A stretch of DNA of 64,000 bases from positions 124,001 to 188,000 of the forward strand of contig NZ_JACJHY010000008.1 of the NCBI RefSeq assembly GCF_014138625.1, given 5' to 3'. A model generated the notes under the pieces. It saw only the letters and a program-made list of their open reading frames with translations, was not told the DNA's origin and ran no database searches. The position numbers and the translations under genes were made by a program. How positions within the stretch are numbered: the first letter of the stretch is position 1; every line of letters starts with the position of its first letter. The DNA comes from Aminobacter ciceronei. GTDB taxonomy: Bacteria; Pseudomonadota; Alphaproteobacteria; Rhizobiales; Rhizobiaceae. Below, one piece after another: positions 19,452-28,827 of this stretch.

Positions 19452-20504
19452 ATGACCGAAAAACTGAATGTCGTTCCCTTCGTCAGCGTCGACCACATGA
19501 TGAAGCTTGTGCTGGCGGTCGGCGTCGAGCGTTTCCTGACCGAGATGTCGGCCTACATCGAAGAGGACTTCCTGCGCTGGGAGCAATTCGACAAGACCCC
19601 GCGCATCGCCTCGCACAGTCATGACGGCGTCATCGAGCTGATGCCGACGAGTGACGGCCACCTCTACGGCTTCAAATACGTCAACGGCCACCCCAAGAAC
19701 ACCCGCGACGGCCGCCAGACGGTAACCGCATTCGGCGTGCTCGCCGATGTCGGCAACGGCTATCCGATGCTGTTGACCGAGATGACCATCCTGACGGCGC
19801 TGCGCACCGCGGCCACCTCGGCGGTGGCAGCCAAATATCTCGCGCCCAAGGGCGCCGACACCATGGCCATCATCGGAAATGGCGCCCAGTCGGAATTCCA
19901 GGCCGTGGCGTTCAAGGCGCTGCTTGGCGTCAACAAGCTCAGGCTCTACGACATCGACGCCTCCGCCTCGCAGAAATGCAAGGCGAACCTTGCCGGCATG
20001 GGCTTCGACATCGTCATTGCAGACAACGCGCAGGACGCGGTGGAAGGTGCCCAGATCATCACAACCGTCACCGCCGACAAGCAGCTTGCGACCATCCTGA
20101 CCGACAACATGGTCGGCACCGGCGTTCACATCAACGCGGTCGGCGGCGACTGCCCCGGCAAGACCGAGCTGCACAAGGATATCTTGCTGCGCTCCGACAT
20201 CTTCGTCGAGTTCCCGCCGCAGACCCGCATCGAGGGCGAGATCCAGCAATTGGCTGCCGATCACCCCGTCATCGAGCTGTGGCAGGTCATGGCAGGCAAG
20301 GCGCAGGGCCGCAACTCCAGCGCGCAGGTCACGCTGTTCGACAGTGTCGGCTTTGCCATCGAAGATTTTTCCGCTTTGCGTTACGTCAGGGACAAGCTGA
20401 TCGACACCGGCCTGTTCGAGGAACTCGACCTTTTGGCCGACCCCGATGAGCCGCGAGACCTGTTCGGCATGCTGTTGCGCGCCGCCAAGGCATCGGCCGT
20501 CTAG
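19452..20504 (+). CDS. Ornithine cyclodeaminase
   Basis: It converts L-ornithine to L-proline and ammonia using bound NAD. The 350-residue protein of the OCD/mu-crystallin family has the Rossmann stretch MAIIGNGAQSEFQA, the substrate-loop FKYVNGHPKNT and NAVGGDCPGKTEL. It follows arginase by two bases; the pair makes a direct arginine-to-ornithine-to-proline route that yields urea and ammonium. It matches the longer OCD form (about 350 residues) known from rhizobia and pseudomonads. Confidence 0.92.
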   Translation: MTEKLNVVPFVSVDHMMKLVLAVGVERFLTEMSAYIEEDFLRWEQFDKTPRIASHSHDGVIELMPTSDGHLYGFKYVNGHPKNTRDGRQTVTAFGVLADVGNGYPMLLTEMTILTALRTAATSAVAAKYLAPKGADTMAIIGNGAQSEFQAVAFKALLGVNKLRLYDIDASASQKCKANLAGMGFDIVIADNAQDAVEGAQIITTVTADKQLATILTDNMVGTGVHINAVGGDCPGKTELHKDILLRSDIFVEFPPQTRIEGEIQQLAADHPVIELWQVMAGKAQGRNSSAQVTLFDSVGFAIEDFSALRYVRDKLIDTGLFEELDLLADPDEPRDLFGMLLRAAKASAV

Positions 20505-20796
20505 CTGGGATCGTAACCTCGCCAAGCAGACCGCAAGGCGTTCGGCGCCACTGGCCTTGGTCTGTCGAGGGCTCATGCCAGCACGCTATCTTGTACGTTG
20601 GGCCCTGTAGAGGCTGTGCTGGGTTCTGGGTCGGCCGCGTGGCAACCGCGCTGATGATTCTGTCGCGCTTCGAGCGCCTGACGCGAATCCAGCGGCCGCG
20701 GTGACGATACGGACATTTGCCGTGGAGCCATTCGACCGTGCTTCGAGAACAAGCTGCATTGAAGCGTCGCGGTCTTACCGCCTTCCAGAAACGACG

Positions 20797-20824
20797 AAGG
20801 CCGCGGTGAAACCGCGGCCTTTTC
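20797..20824. terminator. Bidirectional hairpin terminator
   Basis: AAGGCCGCGG (20797-20806) pairs with CCGCGGCCTT (20812-20821) over TGAAA and is followed by T residues on the plus strand. It lies between the cyclodeaminase operon and tRNA-Gly and could stop transcripts from both sides. The rest of 20505-20834 shows no supported gene. A 47-codon minus-strand frame around 20576-20719 has no ribosome binding site. Confidence 0.65.
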
Positions 20825-20834
20825 GTGGGATATT

Positions 20835-20909
20835 TGGAGCGGGTGAAGCGATTCGAACGCTCGACCCCAACCTTGGCAAGGTTGTGCTCTACCCCTGAGC
20901 TACACCCGC
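20835..20909 (-). tRNA. tRNA-Gly (GCC)
   Basis: Read on the minus strand, the acceptor stem is GCGGGTG paired with CACCCGC, followed by discriminator T and an encoded CCA. The D-arm contains AGCTCAGGGGTAGAGC, the anticodon stem-loop CAACCTTGCCAAGGTTG gives GCC, and the T-loop is GTTCGAATC. It is 75 nt long with CCA included. No integrase or repeat of its 3' end lies nearby, so there is no sign of an island using it as attachment site. Confidence 0.97.
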
Positions 20910-21120
20910 TCGCCGCGGCTCGTCGCCGCAACGGCTGCTATATGGCCGAAGCTCGCGGCGAATGCAACAGGGAAAAACCGCTCTGTCTTGAACTTTTTTC
21001 GCGGCGGCTGAAAATCCCATGTTTCCCCTCGGGAAGCTCTGCGTCAGCGCTATGCCGGACTTGTGCAGCAAGCCGGCTTTGCCCATAAACCTCGCGCAAC
21101 GGCAATTCCCGGAAGCTGCG

Positions 21121-21633
21121 ATGACCGCCTCGATGACACCCAAGACCCGCGCCGAACTGCTCGCCTATCTGGCTGGGCTCGGCATTTCAGTGACCACCCA
21201 CGACCATCCCCCGCTCTACACCGTCGCCGATTCGCAGGCGCTGCGCGGCACCATATCAGGCGGGCACACCAAGAACCTTTTCCTCAAGGACAAGAAGGAC
21301 AACTTCTTCCTGGTCACCGTGGACGAGGAGGCGAGCGTCGATCTCAAGCAGATCCACCAGCTGATCGGCGCATCAAGCCGCGTCTCCTTCGGCAAGCCCG
21401 AGGCGCTCATGGAGCTGCTCGGCGTCGTGCCCGGTGCTGTCACGGTCTTCGGGCTGATCAACGACACCTCAGCCAGGGTGAAGCTGGTGCTCGACAGCGC
21501 GCTGATGGAAAACGCCGTCATCAACGCCCACCCGCTGACCAACGAAGCGACGACCTCGATTGCCAATGCCGACCTGCTGCGATTCGTCGAGGCAACCGGC
21601 CATGATGCTGTTATCTTGAAAGTCTCGGCCTGA
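21121..21633 (+). CDS. Prolyl-tRNA editing protein (YbaK/ProX family)
   Basis: This free-standing trans-editing domain deacylates mischarged tRNA-Pro (alanine or cysteine). The 170 residues fit the INS/YbaK fold, with THDHPPLYTVADSQ, the GGHTKNLFLKDKK lysine-bearing motif and the conserved NDTSARVKLVLD segment. It corresponds to the ProXp-ala/PrdX-like group rather than short YbaK. ATG 21121 has GGAAG eight bases upstream. The thioredoxin gene follows after 69 bp. Confidence 0.85.
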   Translation: MTASMTPKTRAELLAYLAGLGISVTTHDHPPLYTVADSQALRGTISGGHTKNLFLKDKKDNFFLVTVDEEASVDLKQIHQLIGASSRVSFGKPEALMELLGVVPGAVTVFGLINDTSARVKLVLDSALMENAVINAHPLTNEATTSIANADLLRFVEATGHDAVILKVSA

Positions 21634-21702
21634 TCGCCACATGGTGGGCTGACGGCCAGGCCAGGTCGCCGGCAGAAGATAGCGAATACCGGAAGAGTGA
21701 AG

Positions 21703-22662
21703 ATGAGCAACGAAAGCAATCCCTTCGGCGGCATGGGCAGCCAGTACGCCACCAACGTCCAGTTTGGCACCGCACCTGCCGCCCCCGTGGCCGAGCTCAT
21801 CAAGGACACGACGACGGCGGCCTTCAGCGCCGACGTGATCCAGGAATCGCGCAAGCAGCCGGTGCTGGTCGACTTCTGGGCACCCTGGTGCGGCCCGTGC
21901 AAGCAGCTGACTCCGGTCATCGAGCGCGTCGTCCAGGCTGCCGGCGGGCGGGTCAAGCTGGTCAAGATGAATATCGACGACCATCCGGCGATTGCCGGCC
22001 AGCTCGGCATCCAGTCGATTCCCGCGGTTATCGCCTTCAAGAACGGCCAGCCGGTGGACGGCTTCATGGGTGCAGTGCCCGAAAGCCAGATCCGCGATTT
22101 CATCGACAAGATCGCCGGCAAGGATGGCGGCCAGCCGCAGATCGCCGAGGCGCTTGCGGCAGCAGCCGAAGCGCGCGAAGCTGGCGACCTGCAGACTGCG
22201 GTACAGATCTATGATGCCGTGCTCGAACAGGTGCCCGACAACATCGACGCCATCGCAGCGCTTGCCGACATCCTGTTCGAGGCAGGCGATGTAGAAGGCG
22301 CGAACGAGGTGCTGGCACGCGCGCCCGACGACAAGAAATCCGCTGCGGCACTGGTTTCCGTCCGCACCAAGATGGCGCTTGCCGAAGAAGCGGCAGCGCT
22401 TGGCGATTCCGCCGAGCTCGAGCGCCGGCTGGCGCTGGATCCCGGCGATCACCAGGCGCGTTTCGATCTCGCCATGATCCAGAACGCCAAGGGCCAGCGC
22501 ACCGAGGCTGCCGACAACCTGCTGGCCATCGTCAAGGCGGACCGGACCTGGAACGACGACGGCGCCCGGGCACAATTGCTCAAGCTGTTCGAAGCCTGGG
22601 GCTTCACCGACGAGGTGACGCTTTCGACGCGTCGCAAGCTGTCGTCGCTGCTGTTTTCGTAA
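21703..22662 (+). CDS. Thioredoxin-domain co-chaperone (CnoX/YbbN-like)
   Basis: It has 319 residues: an N-terminal thioredoxin domain at about 35-140 with the intact WAPWCGPCK active site (Cys63, Cys66), and a C-terminal TPR-like helical region (about 150-319) rich in Ala and Glu. The layout is that of CnoX, which protects unfolded proteins from oxidation and hands them to GroEL/DnaK. Unlike E. coli YbbN, both cysteines of CGPC are present, so redox activity is expected. It is the first of three close genes (LON-domain and Trm112-like follow), an arrangement I associate with Hyphomicrobiales. Confidence 0.86.
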   Translation: MSNESNPFGGMGSQYATNVQFGTAPAAPVAELIKDTTTAAFSADVIQESRKQPVLVDFWAPWCGPCKQLTPVIERVVQAAGGRVKLVKMNIDDHPAIAGQLGIQSIPAVIAFKNGQPVDGFMGAVPESQIRDFIDKIAGKDGGQPQIAEALAAAAEAREAGDLQTAVQIYDAVLEQVPDNIDAIAALADILFEAGDVEGANEVLARAPDDKKSAAALVSVRTKMALAEEAAALGDSAELERRLALDPGDHQARFDLAMIQNAKGQRTEAADNLLAIVKADRTWNDDGARAQLLKLFEAWGFTDEVTLSTRRKLSSLLFS

Positions 22663-22727
22663 TCGAGCAGCGCCGCGGCCTTGCGTTTGGTTGCAACAAC
22701 CCCAGATGAGTAGCAGCTGAGGACAAG

Positions 22728-23399
22728 ATGCAGGCAGGAAACGCGCATTACCGGCTCGACAGCGATCTGCCGACAACACTGGCGGTGTTCCCGCTGACGG
22801 CGGCCTTGCTGTTGCCGGGCGGGCGCATGCCGCTCAACATCTTCGAACCGCGCTACCTCCAGATGATCGACGACGCGATGGCCGGCTCGCGGCTGATCGG
22901 CATGATCCAGCCCTCGCTCGACGGCAATCTGCGACCGGACGGCGAACCGGCGCTCTGCCCGGTCGGCTGCATCGGCCGCATCACGTCGCTCGCCGAGACG
23001 GGTGATGGCCGCTACCTGATTTCGCTGCAAGGCGTCTGCCGCTTCCGTATCGTCCAGGAGCTGGTGGCCAAGACGCCGTTCCGGCAGTGCAGGATCACCT
23101 CGTTTGCGGCGGATCTCGGCGAGGACAAGGCCGGCGCGGAAGTCGACCGGCCGGCACTGCTCAAAGCCTTCCGCACTTACCTCCAGGCCAACGAACTCGA
23201 GGCCGACTGGGAGAGCGTCAGCCGCGCCGACAACGCCATACTGGTCAACGCGCTGTCGATGATGGCGCCCTATGGCGCTGCCGAAAAGCAGGCACTTCTC
23301 GAAGCTCCCGATCTCAAGACCCGCGCCGAGACGCTGATCGCGATCACCGAAATGGCGCTGGCTCGCGAAAACGAGGATTTCGGATCGAGCCTGCAATAG
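22728..23399 (+). CDS. LON substrate-binding-domain protein
   Basis: This 223-residue cytoplasmic protein consists of a single LON N-terminal (PUA-like) domain. [26 protein letters not shown] is the diagnostic start, followed by [10 protein letters not shown] and [11 protein letters not shown]. It has neither the AAA nor the protease domain of Lon, which is normal for this stand-alone family. Its role is not established; adjacency to the co-chaperone suggests protein quality control. Confidence 0.88.
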   Translation: MQAGNAHYRLDSDLPTTLAVFPLTAALLLPGGRMPLNIFEPRYLQMIDDAMAGSRLIGMIQPSLDGNLRPDGEPALCPVGCIGRITSLAETGDGRYLISLQGVCRFRIVQELVAKTPFRQCRITSFAADLGEDKAGAEVDRPALLKAFRTYLQANELEADWESVSRADNAILVNALSMMAPYGAAEKQALLEAPDLKTRAETLIAITEMALARENEDFGSSLQ

Positions 23400-23422
23400 G
23401 CAACGCTGCCGGAGAGCCGGAA

Positions 23423-23635
23423 ATGGTCGAGACCAACAAACGCGACATCGACGTCAAGCTGCTCGAACTTTTGGCTTGCCCGCTGACCAAGGGGCCGCTG
23501 AAGTGGGATGCCGAACGCGGTGAACTGGTCTCCAGGCTGGCAAAGCTGGCTTACCCCGTACGCGACGGCATTCCCGTCATGCTGCCCTCCGAGGCACGGC
23601 AGATCGGCGACCGGGAACCCGGCCCGAGCACCTGA
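23423..23635 (+). CDS. Trm112-family protein (YcaR-like)
   Basis: This small 70-residue protein has the Trm112 core [33 protein letters not shown]. Only one of the usual zinc-binding cysteines is kept, as in many bacterial members. Eukaryotic and archaeal relatives activate methyltransferases; the bacterial role is less clear. The start has GGAGAGCCGGAA upstream. It ends the thioredoxin/LON/Trm112 run; dnaE2 reads toward it. Confidence 0.88.
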   Translation: MVETNKRDIDVKLLELLACPLTKGPLKWDAERGELVSRLAKLAYPVRDGIPVMLPSEARQIGDREPGPST

Positions 23636-23884
23636 TACGCGACCTTCCTTGCCCTTCGAACCCGGGACAGGATTGCGCGCCCCTGCTGCGGGCCGATGCC
23701 ACATCACACAATGAACGCTTCGCCCGGCACCTCGAGAGAGATTTGCCCGCCAGCTTTACCACGCGCGGACGTGCTTCCCGTCGGCACGCCGCCGGCCGAT
23801 ACATCGCAAGTGAATGATCGACGCACACGCCTTGCCGCCCGGCACGGTTCGCCATTTGCCTGCGCTCTTCCACCCCTCCATCCG

Positions 23885-26800
23885 CTATTGAAAGTTGCGG
23901 CCCTTGGGCATGACGTTGCTCGCCTTGCGGGCCAGCGTTTCGTAGCTCTGCAGCATGCGCGGGTCACGTGCGGCCTTGTCGGCGGAACTGGCCCGTCCCT
24001 CCGCAATCGGCCGGTTGCTTTGGTCGGCAGTTGCCTGCAGTTCCTCCGACATCGTCGCCAGCCAATGCGTGCAGTCCTCCATATTGTCGGCAACGATATG
24101 GATGACACCGGATTCCTTCTGCAGCTTGCCGGTGACGCGGATGAACTTCGATCCCATGATGACAGGCCGGAAGCGCTCGAAGACACGTGCCCAGACGACG
24201 ATGTTGGCGATCGAATGCTCGTCTTCCAGCGTGAGGAAGATGGCATTGCCTTTACCCGGTCGCTGGCGAACCAGCACCAGCCCGGCGACGGAGACCCGCC
24301 GCCCGTCGGGTACATCACCGAGCCGGGCATTGGGTGTAATGCCGGCACGGTCGAGATGGTGCCTGAGGAAGGCCACCGGATGCGCCTTCAGCGACAGGCC
24401 GAGCGAGCGGTAGTCGTGAATGACATGTTCGCCGAGCGGCATTGACGGCAAGTGTGTTTCTGGTTCGTTGTCGCCCAGTTGCACTTCGGGACGGTCGAAC
24501 AGCGGCAGCATCTCGGCGGCACTCTTGCCATCGAGTGCCCGCACCGCCCACAGCCCCGCCCGCCTGTCGACGCCGATGGAGCGGAAGGCGTCCGCCTGGG
24601 CGAGAAGCTCGATCTCGCCGACATCGAGCCCAGAGCGCAGCCAGACATCGCGCACCGAGACGTAGCCCTTGCCACGCCGCGCAGCAAACTGCTCCATCCT
24701 GGCTTTGCTCAGCCCCTTGATCTGGCGGAAGCCGAGCCGGACGGCATGGCTGGTCCTGATGACATCCCGCATTTCGGCGTGGCGTTGCTGGATGCGTTTT
24801 GGGTCGAAGCCCGAACGCTCGAGCGTACAGTCCCAGACGGAATGGTTGACGTCGATCTGGCGAATTTCGACGCCGTGATCCTGTGCATCGCGCACCAGCT
24901 GTGCCGGCCGGTAGAAGCCCATCGGCTGCGCGTTCAGGATCGCCGCGCAGAACACGTCTGGATAGTAGGCCTTGAACCAGCATGAGGCGTAGACGAGCAA
25001 TGCGAAGGCCGCGGCATGGCTCTCGGGAAAACCGTACTCGCCAAAACCCTCGATCTGCTTGAAGCAACGCTCGGCGAAGTCGCGCTGGTAGCCCCTGTCG
25101 ACCATTCCCTGGATCATGCGGTCGCGGTAATTGCCGATCGTGCCGGTGCGCTTGAAAGTCGCCATCGCGCGCCTGAGCTGGTCGGCCTCGCCGGGCGTGA
25201 AGCCGCCGGCGACGATAGCGATCTTCATTGCCTGCTCCTGGAACAACGGCACGCCCAGGGTCTTGCCCAGGATGTCCTCAAGCTCCGGTTTGGGAAAGCC
25301 GTGCGCTTCCTTGCCCTGTCGGCGCCTGAGATAGGGATGCACCATGTCGCCCTGGATCGGGCCGGGACGGACGATCGCCACTTCGATGACAAGATCGTAG
25401 AATTTGCGTGGCCTCAGCCGCGGCAGCATCGACATCTGCGCCCGGCTCTCGATCTGGAAGACGCCGAGCGTGTCGGCCCGGCAGATCATGTCATAGACCT
25501 TGGGGTCCTCCGGCGGCAGCGTCGCCAGCTCGAACGGACGGCCATGTCGGTCACGCTCGTCGTAATGCGCCTCAAGCAGGTTGAAGGCCTTGCGCAGGCA
25601 GGTCAGCATGCCCAGCGCCAGAACATCGACCTTCAAGATGCCGACGGCGTCGAGGTCGTCCTTGTCCCATTCCACCATCTTGCGCTCGTCCATCGCCGTC
25701 TTGACGATCGGCACGATCTCGTCGAGCCGGTCTCTGGTGATGACGAAACCGCCGACATGCTGGGACAGATGGCGCGGAAAGCCCATGATCTCATTGGCGC
25801 GGTCGATGACATGCCGGGTCACCGGGTCGGCCTTGTCGAGGCCGCCGGCCGTCGCTTCCTTCTCGCCCAGTTCCGACGAATACCAACCCCAGATCGAGCC
25901 GGACATGGCGCCCCTGACGTCATCCGACAGACCCATCGCCTTGGCGACTTCGCGCAGCGCCGAGCGACCGCGATAGGTGACGACGGAAGCCGCGAGCGCG
26001 GTGCGCTTGGCGCTGTATCTTTCGTAGATGAATTCGATCACCTCGTTGCGCCGCTCGTGCTCGAAGTCGACGTCGATATCCGGCGGCTCGCCACGTTCCT
26101 CCGAAATGAAGCGCTCGAACAGCACATCGACGATATCGGGTCCGACATCGGTGATGCCGATGCAGAAGCAGATGACAGAATTGGCAGCGGAGCCGCGCCC
26201 CTGGCAGAGGATGCCCCTCGAACGGGCGAACTTCACAATCTCGTGGACGGTGAGGAAATAGCGGGCGTAATTGAGCTTTTCGACGATGTCGAGCTCATGC
26301 CGGATGATGCCCTGAACCTTTTCCGAAACGCCGTCCGGGTAGCGCTTTTTGGCACCCTCCCAGGCCAGCCGTTCCAATTCCGCCTGCGGTTCGAGGCCGG
26401 ATTCCGTCGGTTCGTCGGGGTAATTGTATTTGAGCTCGCTCAGCGAGAAATGCAGGCTTTCGGCAAAGCGCAACGTCTCGGCCAGGGCCTCCGGGTGGTT
26501 GCGGAAAAACCTTGCCATATCGACAGGCGGCTTGAGGTGGCGTTCGGCATTCGCCTTGAGCTCGAAACCGACCTCGGCAACAGGCACGCTGAGGCGGATT
26601 GCCGTCAGCACATCCTGCAGCGGGCGCTGGTCCGGTGCATGGTAGAGCGCATCATTGGTCGCCATCAGCGGTATGCCTGCCATGGCGGCCATGGTAGCGG
26701 CCTGCTCGATCCTGAAGCGGTCGTCCCCACCGAAATTCGGAGCGACCGCGAGCCACAAGGAAGTGCCGAAGCGCTCCTTGAGACTGCGCAGAAGCGCAAC

Positions 26801-27226
26801 GTCATCTTCCCTGGCGACCGCGACGTCGGGCAGGATGGCAAGCGACAGCAGGTCGCCCCACTCGAAAAGATCTTCCCGATAGAGAAGCGGCGCACCCTTT
26901 TCGCTCTCATCCCGGGCATTGGCCTGGGTAAGCATGCGGCACAGATGTCCCCAACCTTTGCGATCCCTGGGGTAGGCGAGCATGTCGGGCGTACCGTCGG
27001 CGAAAACCAGGCGGCATCCCGGGTGGTAGGCCAGCCCTTCCGTCTCCGCCATCTTCCACGCGCGGACGACACCAGCCACCGTATTGCAATCTGCAAGGCC
27101 GATGGCCGAAAGCCCCAGGAATTTCGCCGCGATCACCAGCTCTTCCGGAGCGGAAGCCCCGCGCAGAAAGGAGAAATTCGACTGGATGCCGAATTCGGCA
27201 TAGCTGGCAGCGACGACCATGTTCAT
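23885..27226 (-). CDS. dnaE2: Error-prone DNA polymerase III alpha subunit (ImuC)
   Basis: This 1113-residue C-family polymerase is used for SOS mutagenic translesion synthesis. The N-terminal PHP domain starts YAEFGIQSNFSFLRGAS. The catalytic palm contains RGSAANSVICFCIGI and the acidic pair in PDIDVDFEHERR. A helix-hairpin-helix and OB-fold region (VAGLVLVRQRPGKGNAIFLTLEDE) lies near the C-terminus. The start ATG overlaps the imuB stop (ATGA at 27223-27226). It is the last gene of imuA-imuB-dnaE2 under the LexA box at 29644. The usual DnaE clamp and tau-binding tail is shortened, as in other DnaE2 proteins. Confidence 0.95.
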   Translation of the reverse strand: MNMVVAASYAEFGIQSNFSFLRGASAPEELVIAAKFLGLSAIGLADCNTVAGVVRAWKMAETEGLAYHPGCRLVFADGTPDMLAYPRDRKGWGHLCRMLTQANARDESEKGAPLLYREDLFEWGDLLSLAILPDVAVAREDDVALLRSLKERFGTSLWLAVAPNFGGDDRFRIEQAATMAAMAGIPLMATNDALYHAPDQRPLQDVLTAIRLSVPVAEVGFELKANAERHLKPPVDMARFFRNHPEALAETLRFAESLHFSLSELKYNYPDEPTESGLEPQAELERLAWEGAKKRYPDGVSEKVQGIIRHELDIVEKLNYARYFLTVHEIVKFARSRGILCQGRGSAANSVICFCIGITDVGPDIVDVLFERFISEERGEPPDIDVDFEHERRNEVIEFIYERYSAKRTALAASVVTYRGRSALREVAKAMGLSDDVRGAMSGSIWGWYSSELGEKEATAGGLDKADPVTRHVIDRANEIMGFPRHLSQHVGGFVITRDRLDEIVPIVKTAMDERKMVEWDKDDLDAVGILKVDVLALGMLTCLRKAFNLLEAHYDERDRHGRPFELATLPPEDPKVYDMICRADTLGVFQIESRAQMSMLPRLRPRKFYDLVIEVAIVRPGPIQGDMVHPYLRRRQGKEAHGFPKPELEDILGKTLGVPLFQEQAMKIAIVAGGFTPGEADQLRRAMATFKRTGTIGNYRDRMIQGMVDRGYQRDFAERCFKQIEGFGEYGFPESHAAAFALLVYASCWFKAYYPDVFCAAILNAQPMGFYRPAQLVRDAQDHGVEIRQIDVNHSVWDCTLERSGFDPKRIQQRHAEMRDVIRTSHAVRLGFRQIKGLSKARMEQFAARRGKGYVSVRDVWLRSGLDVGEIELLAQADAFRSIGVDRRAGLWAVRALDGKSAAEMLPLFDRPEVQLGDNEPETHLPSMPLGEHVIHDYRSLGLSLKAHPVAFLRHHLDRAGITPNARLGDVPDGRRVSVAGLVLVRQRPGKGNAIFLTLEDEHSIANIVVWARVFERFRPVIMGSKFIRVTGKLQKESGVIHIVADNMEDCTHWLATMSEELQATADQSNRPIAEGRASSADKAARDPRMLQSYETLARKASNVMPKGRNFQ

Positions 27227-28827
27227 GCAAAGACCCCGTGCAGGAACCAGCGCGGCACCGCCTGCGCATTGTAGAGGCCCTGCCGGTAGAGCCAGTAGCG
27301 GCGGCCCTCGGCGTCCTCGATGCGGTAATAGTCGCGCGTCGGCGCATCGGCCGCCTGGCGCCACCATTCGGGCGCGATGCGCTCGGGCCCTTCCGCCCGC
27401 GCCACGCGATGCAACGCCCGGCGCCAGCGGAAATTGAGCGGCGGACCATCGGGAATCTCGGTCGCCGGAACATCGATTGGTTCGGGCTGCCGGAACAGGC
27501 GAATGGGGCGGTCGGGCAACCGGAGCCGCCTGGTAGCTTGCTGCGCCGCTCTGGCAGGACGCTCGGCTCCGTCCTTGCGGGCCTCTTCCTGGGCATAGGG
27601 CCGGGCGGAGGCGGCACGTTCCGGCAAATGGCTCTCGACCGGGATCGCTTCGAGCACCGCAGCTTCGCCAAGGCGTGCACTGATGCGATCGGCAAAGATC
27701 GCCAGTTCTTCGCCGCCATCCTCCACCACCTCGCCGGCAAGATCGGCCTGGCGCGCGTCGAAGCGGGCCGTCGACAGGGCAGAGAGACGCACGAGGTCGA
27801 AGCCGTAGCCGGCATCGATTGTCTCGCCGAGTGCCGCCAGCCGCTCATGAAACAGCCGGCGCACCAGTACCGGCTCGCGGATGGGGCGTGAGGCCCCGAC
27901 AGTTATGCGGCTGACCATGCCGTCGACCCTGAACAGCAGCAGTTCGAGCGCGCGTGCGCCCTCTTCCCGGCGCTCGAGATCGACCTTGAGGGTGGCAGCA
28001 AGCAGGCCGATCAGCCGCTCGATGTCGTCGATCAGCGACAGCGGGTCGGCGAGATGGCGCTCGACCGAAAGCGGGGCGACAGGAAGGCGCGGTGAGATCG
28101 CCTCCTCGAGCCGACCCAACGCCTGGTCGAGGCGCTCGATGAGCTCTGCCCCGAAGCGACGGACAAGTGGCGCGCGCGGCCCGTCCATGATCGCGCCGAC
28201 GCTGCGCAGCCCGACGCTTTCCAGGCTCGCCTTCGTCCTGGCATCGATCCTCAGCGCCGACAGCGGCAGGCGCGCGAGAAATTTGCGTTCGTTGCCCGGG
28301 GCCAGGATTTGACCCGTGGCAAAACGTGCCGTTGCCCATGCAGCACCAGGCGTCGAGGCAAGACCGGCGCGCACGTCGAAACCCTGGTGGAAAAACCGCG
28401 CCATCAGATCGGCAAGCAGCGCCTTTTCGCCGCCGAAGAGGTGAGCGCAGCCTGAAATGTCCAGGAACAGTCCGTTTTCACCGTCGATTGCGACAAGCGG
28501 CGTGTAGCGGTCGCACCAGTCGGCAAGTCCTTCGAGCAACCGGCGGTCGGCCTCGGGATCGGCTTCGACGACATCGATGTCGGGGTGCATGGCGCGCGCC
28601 TCGGCGATGCCCATGCCCGGCTTCAAGCGAAGCGCCTCAGCCCGTGCGTCGAGGCCGGCGATGCGCTGGGTGTTGTTCTCGCGGTGGCTGATCACCAGCG
28701 GCTTCAACGGCTGCGGGCTTGAACGCCAGGACCGCCCCAGCCTGCGCCGGAGGATGCGTTCGGCCGCGAGATGGGGAAACCACAGCGATACGATTCTCTG
28801 GGCTTCGTTCTGCGAGGGTGCGTGCAT
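27223..28827 (-). CDS. imuB: ImuB, Y-family-like translesion synthesis protein
   Basis: This 534-residue DinB/UmuC-fold protein links ImuA and DnaE2 to the sliding clamp. The start MHAPSQNEAQRIVSLWFPHL matches the conserved RIVSLWFPHL opening. FLDISGCAHLFGG stands where active Y-family polymerases have their catalytic acidic motif, in line with ImuB lacking polymerase activity. RPIRLFRQPEPI near residue 435 resembles the region with the clamp-binding motif. Its 5' end overlaps imuA by 191 bp in a different frame, and its stop overlaps the dnaE2 start. Confidence 0.92.
   Translation of the reverse strand: MHAPSQNEAQRIVSLWFPHLAAERILRRRLGRSWRSSPQPLKPLVISHRENNTQRIAGLDARAEALRLKPGMGIAEARAMHPDIDVVEADPEADRRLLEGLADWCDRYTPLVAIDGENGLFLDISGCAHLFGGEKALLADLMARFFHQGFDVRAGLASTPGAAWATARFATGQILAPGNERKFLARLPLSALRIDARTKASLESVGLRSVGAIMDGPRAPLVRRFGAELIERLDQALGRLEEAISPRLPVAPLSVERHLADPLSLIDDIERLIGLLAATLKVDLERREEGARALELLLFRVDGMVSRITVGASRPIREPVLVRRLFHERLAALGETIDAGYGFDLVRLSALSTARFDARQADLAGEVVEDGGEELAIFADRISARLGEAAVLEAIPVESHLPERAASARPYAQEEARKDGAERPARAAQQATRRLRLPDRPIRLFRQPEPIDVPATEIPDGPPLNFRWRRALHRVARAEGPERIAPEWWRQAADAPTRDYYRIEDAEGRRYWLYRQGLYNAQAVPRWFLHGVFA

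Noticed and set aside
20576-20719. A 47-codon minus-strand frame near tRNA-Gly
   Set aside because: It is short, lacks a ribosome binding site and has no known similarity.
20835-20909. tRNA-Gly as an attachment site for an integrated island
   Set aside because: No integrase, no repeat of the tRNA end and no compositional change are seen on either side.
25016-27274. A 752-codon open frame on the plus strand opposite dnaE2
   Set aside because: It mirrors the strongly supported DnaE2 gene, has no recognisable domain and reflects the scarcity of stop codons in GC-rich DNA.
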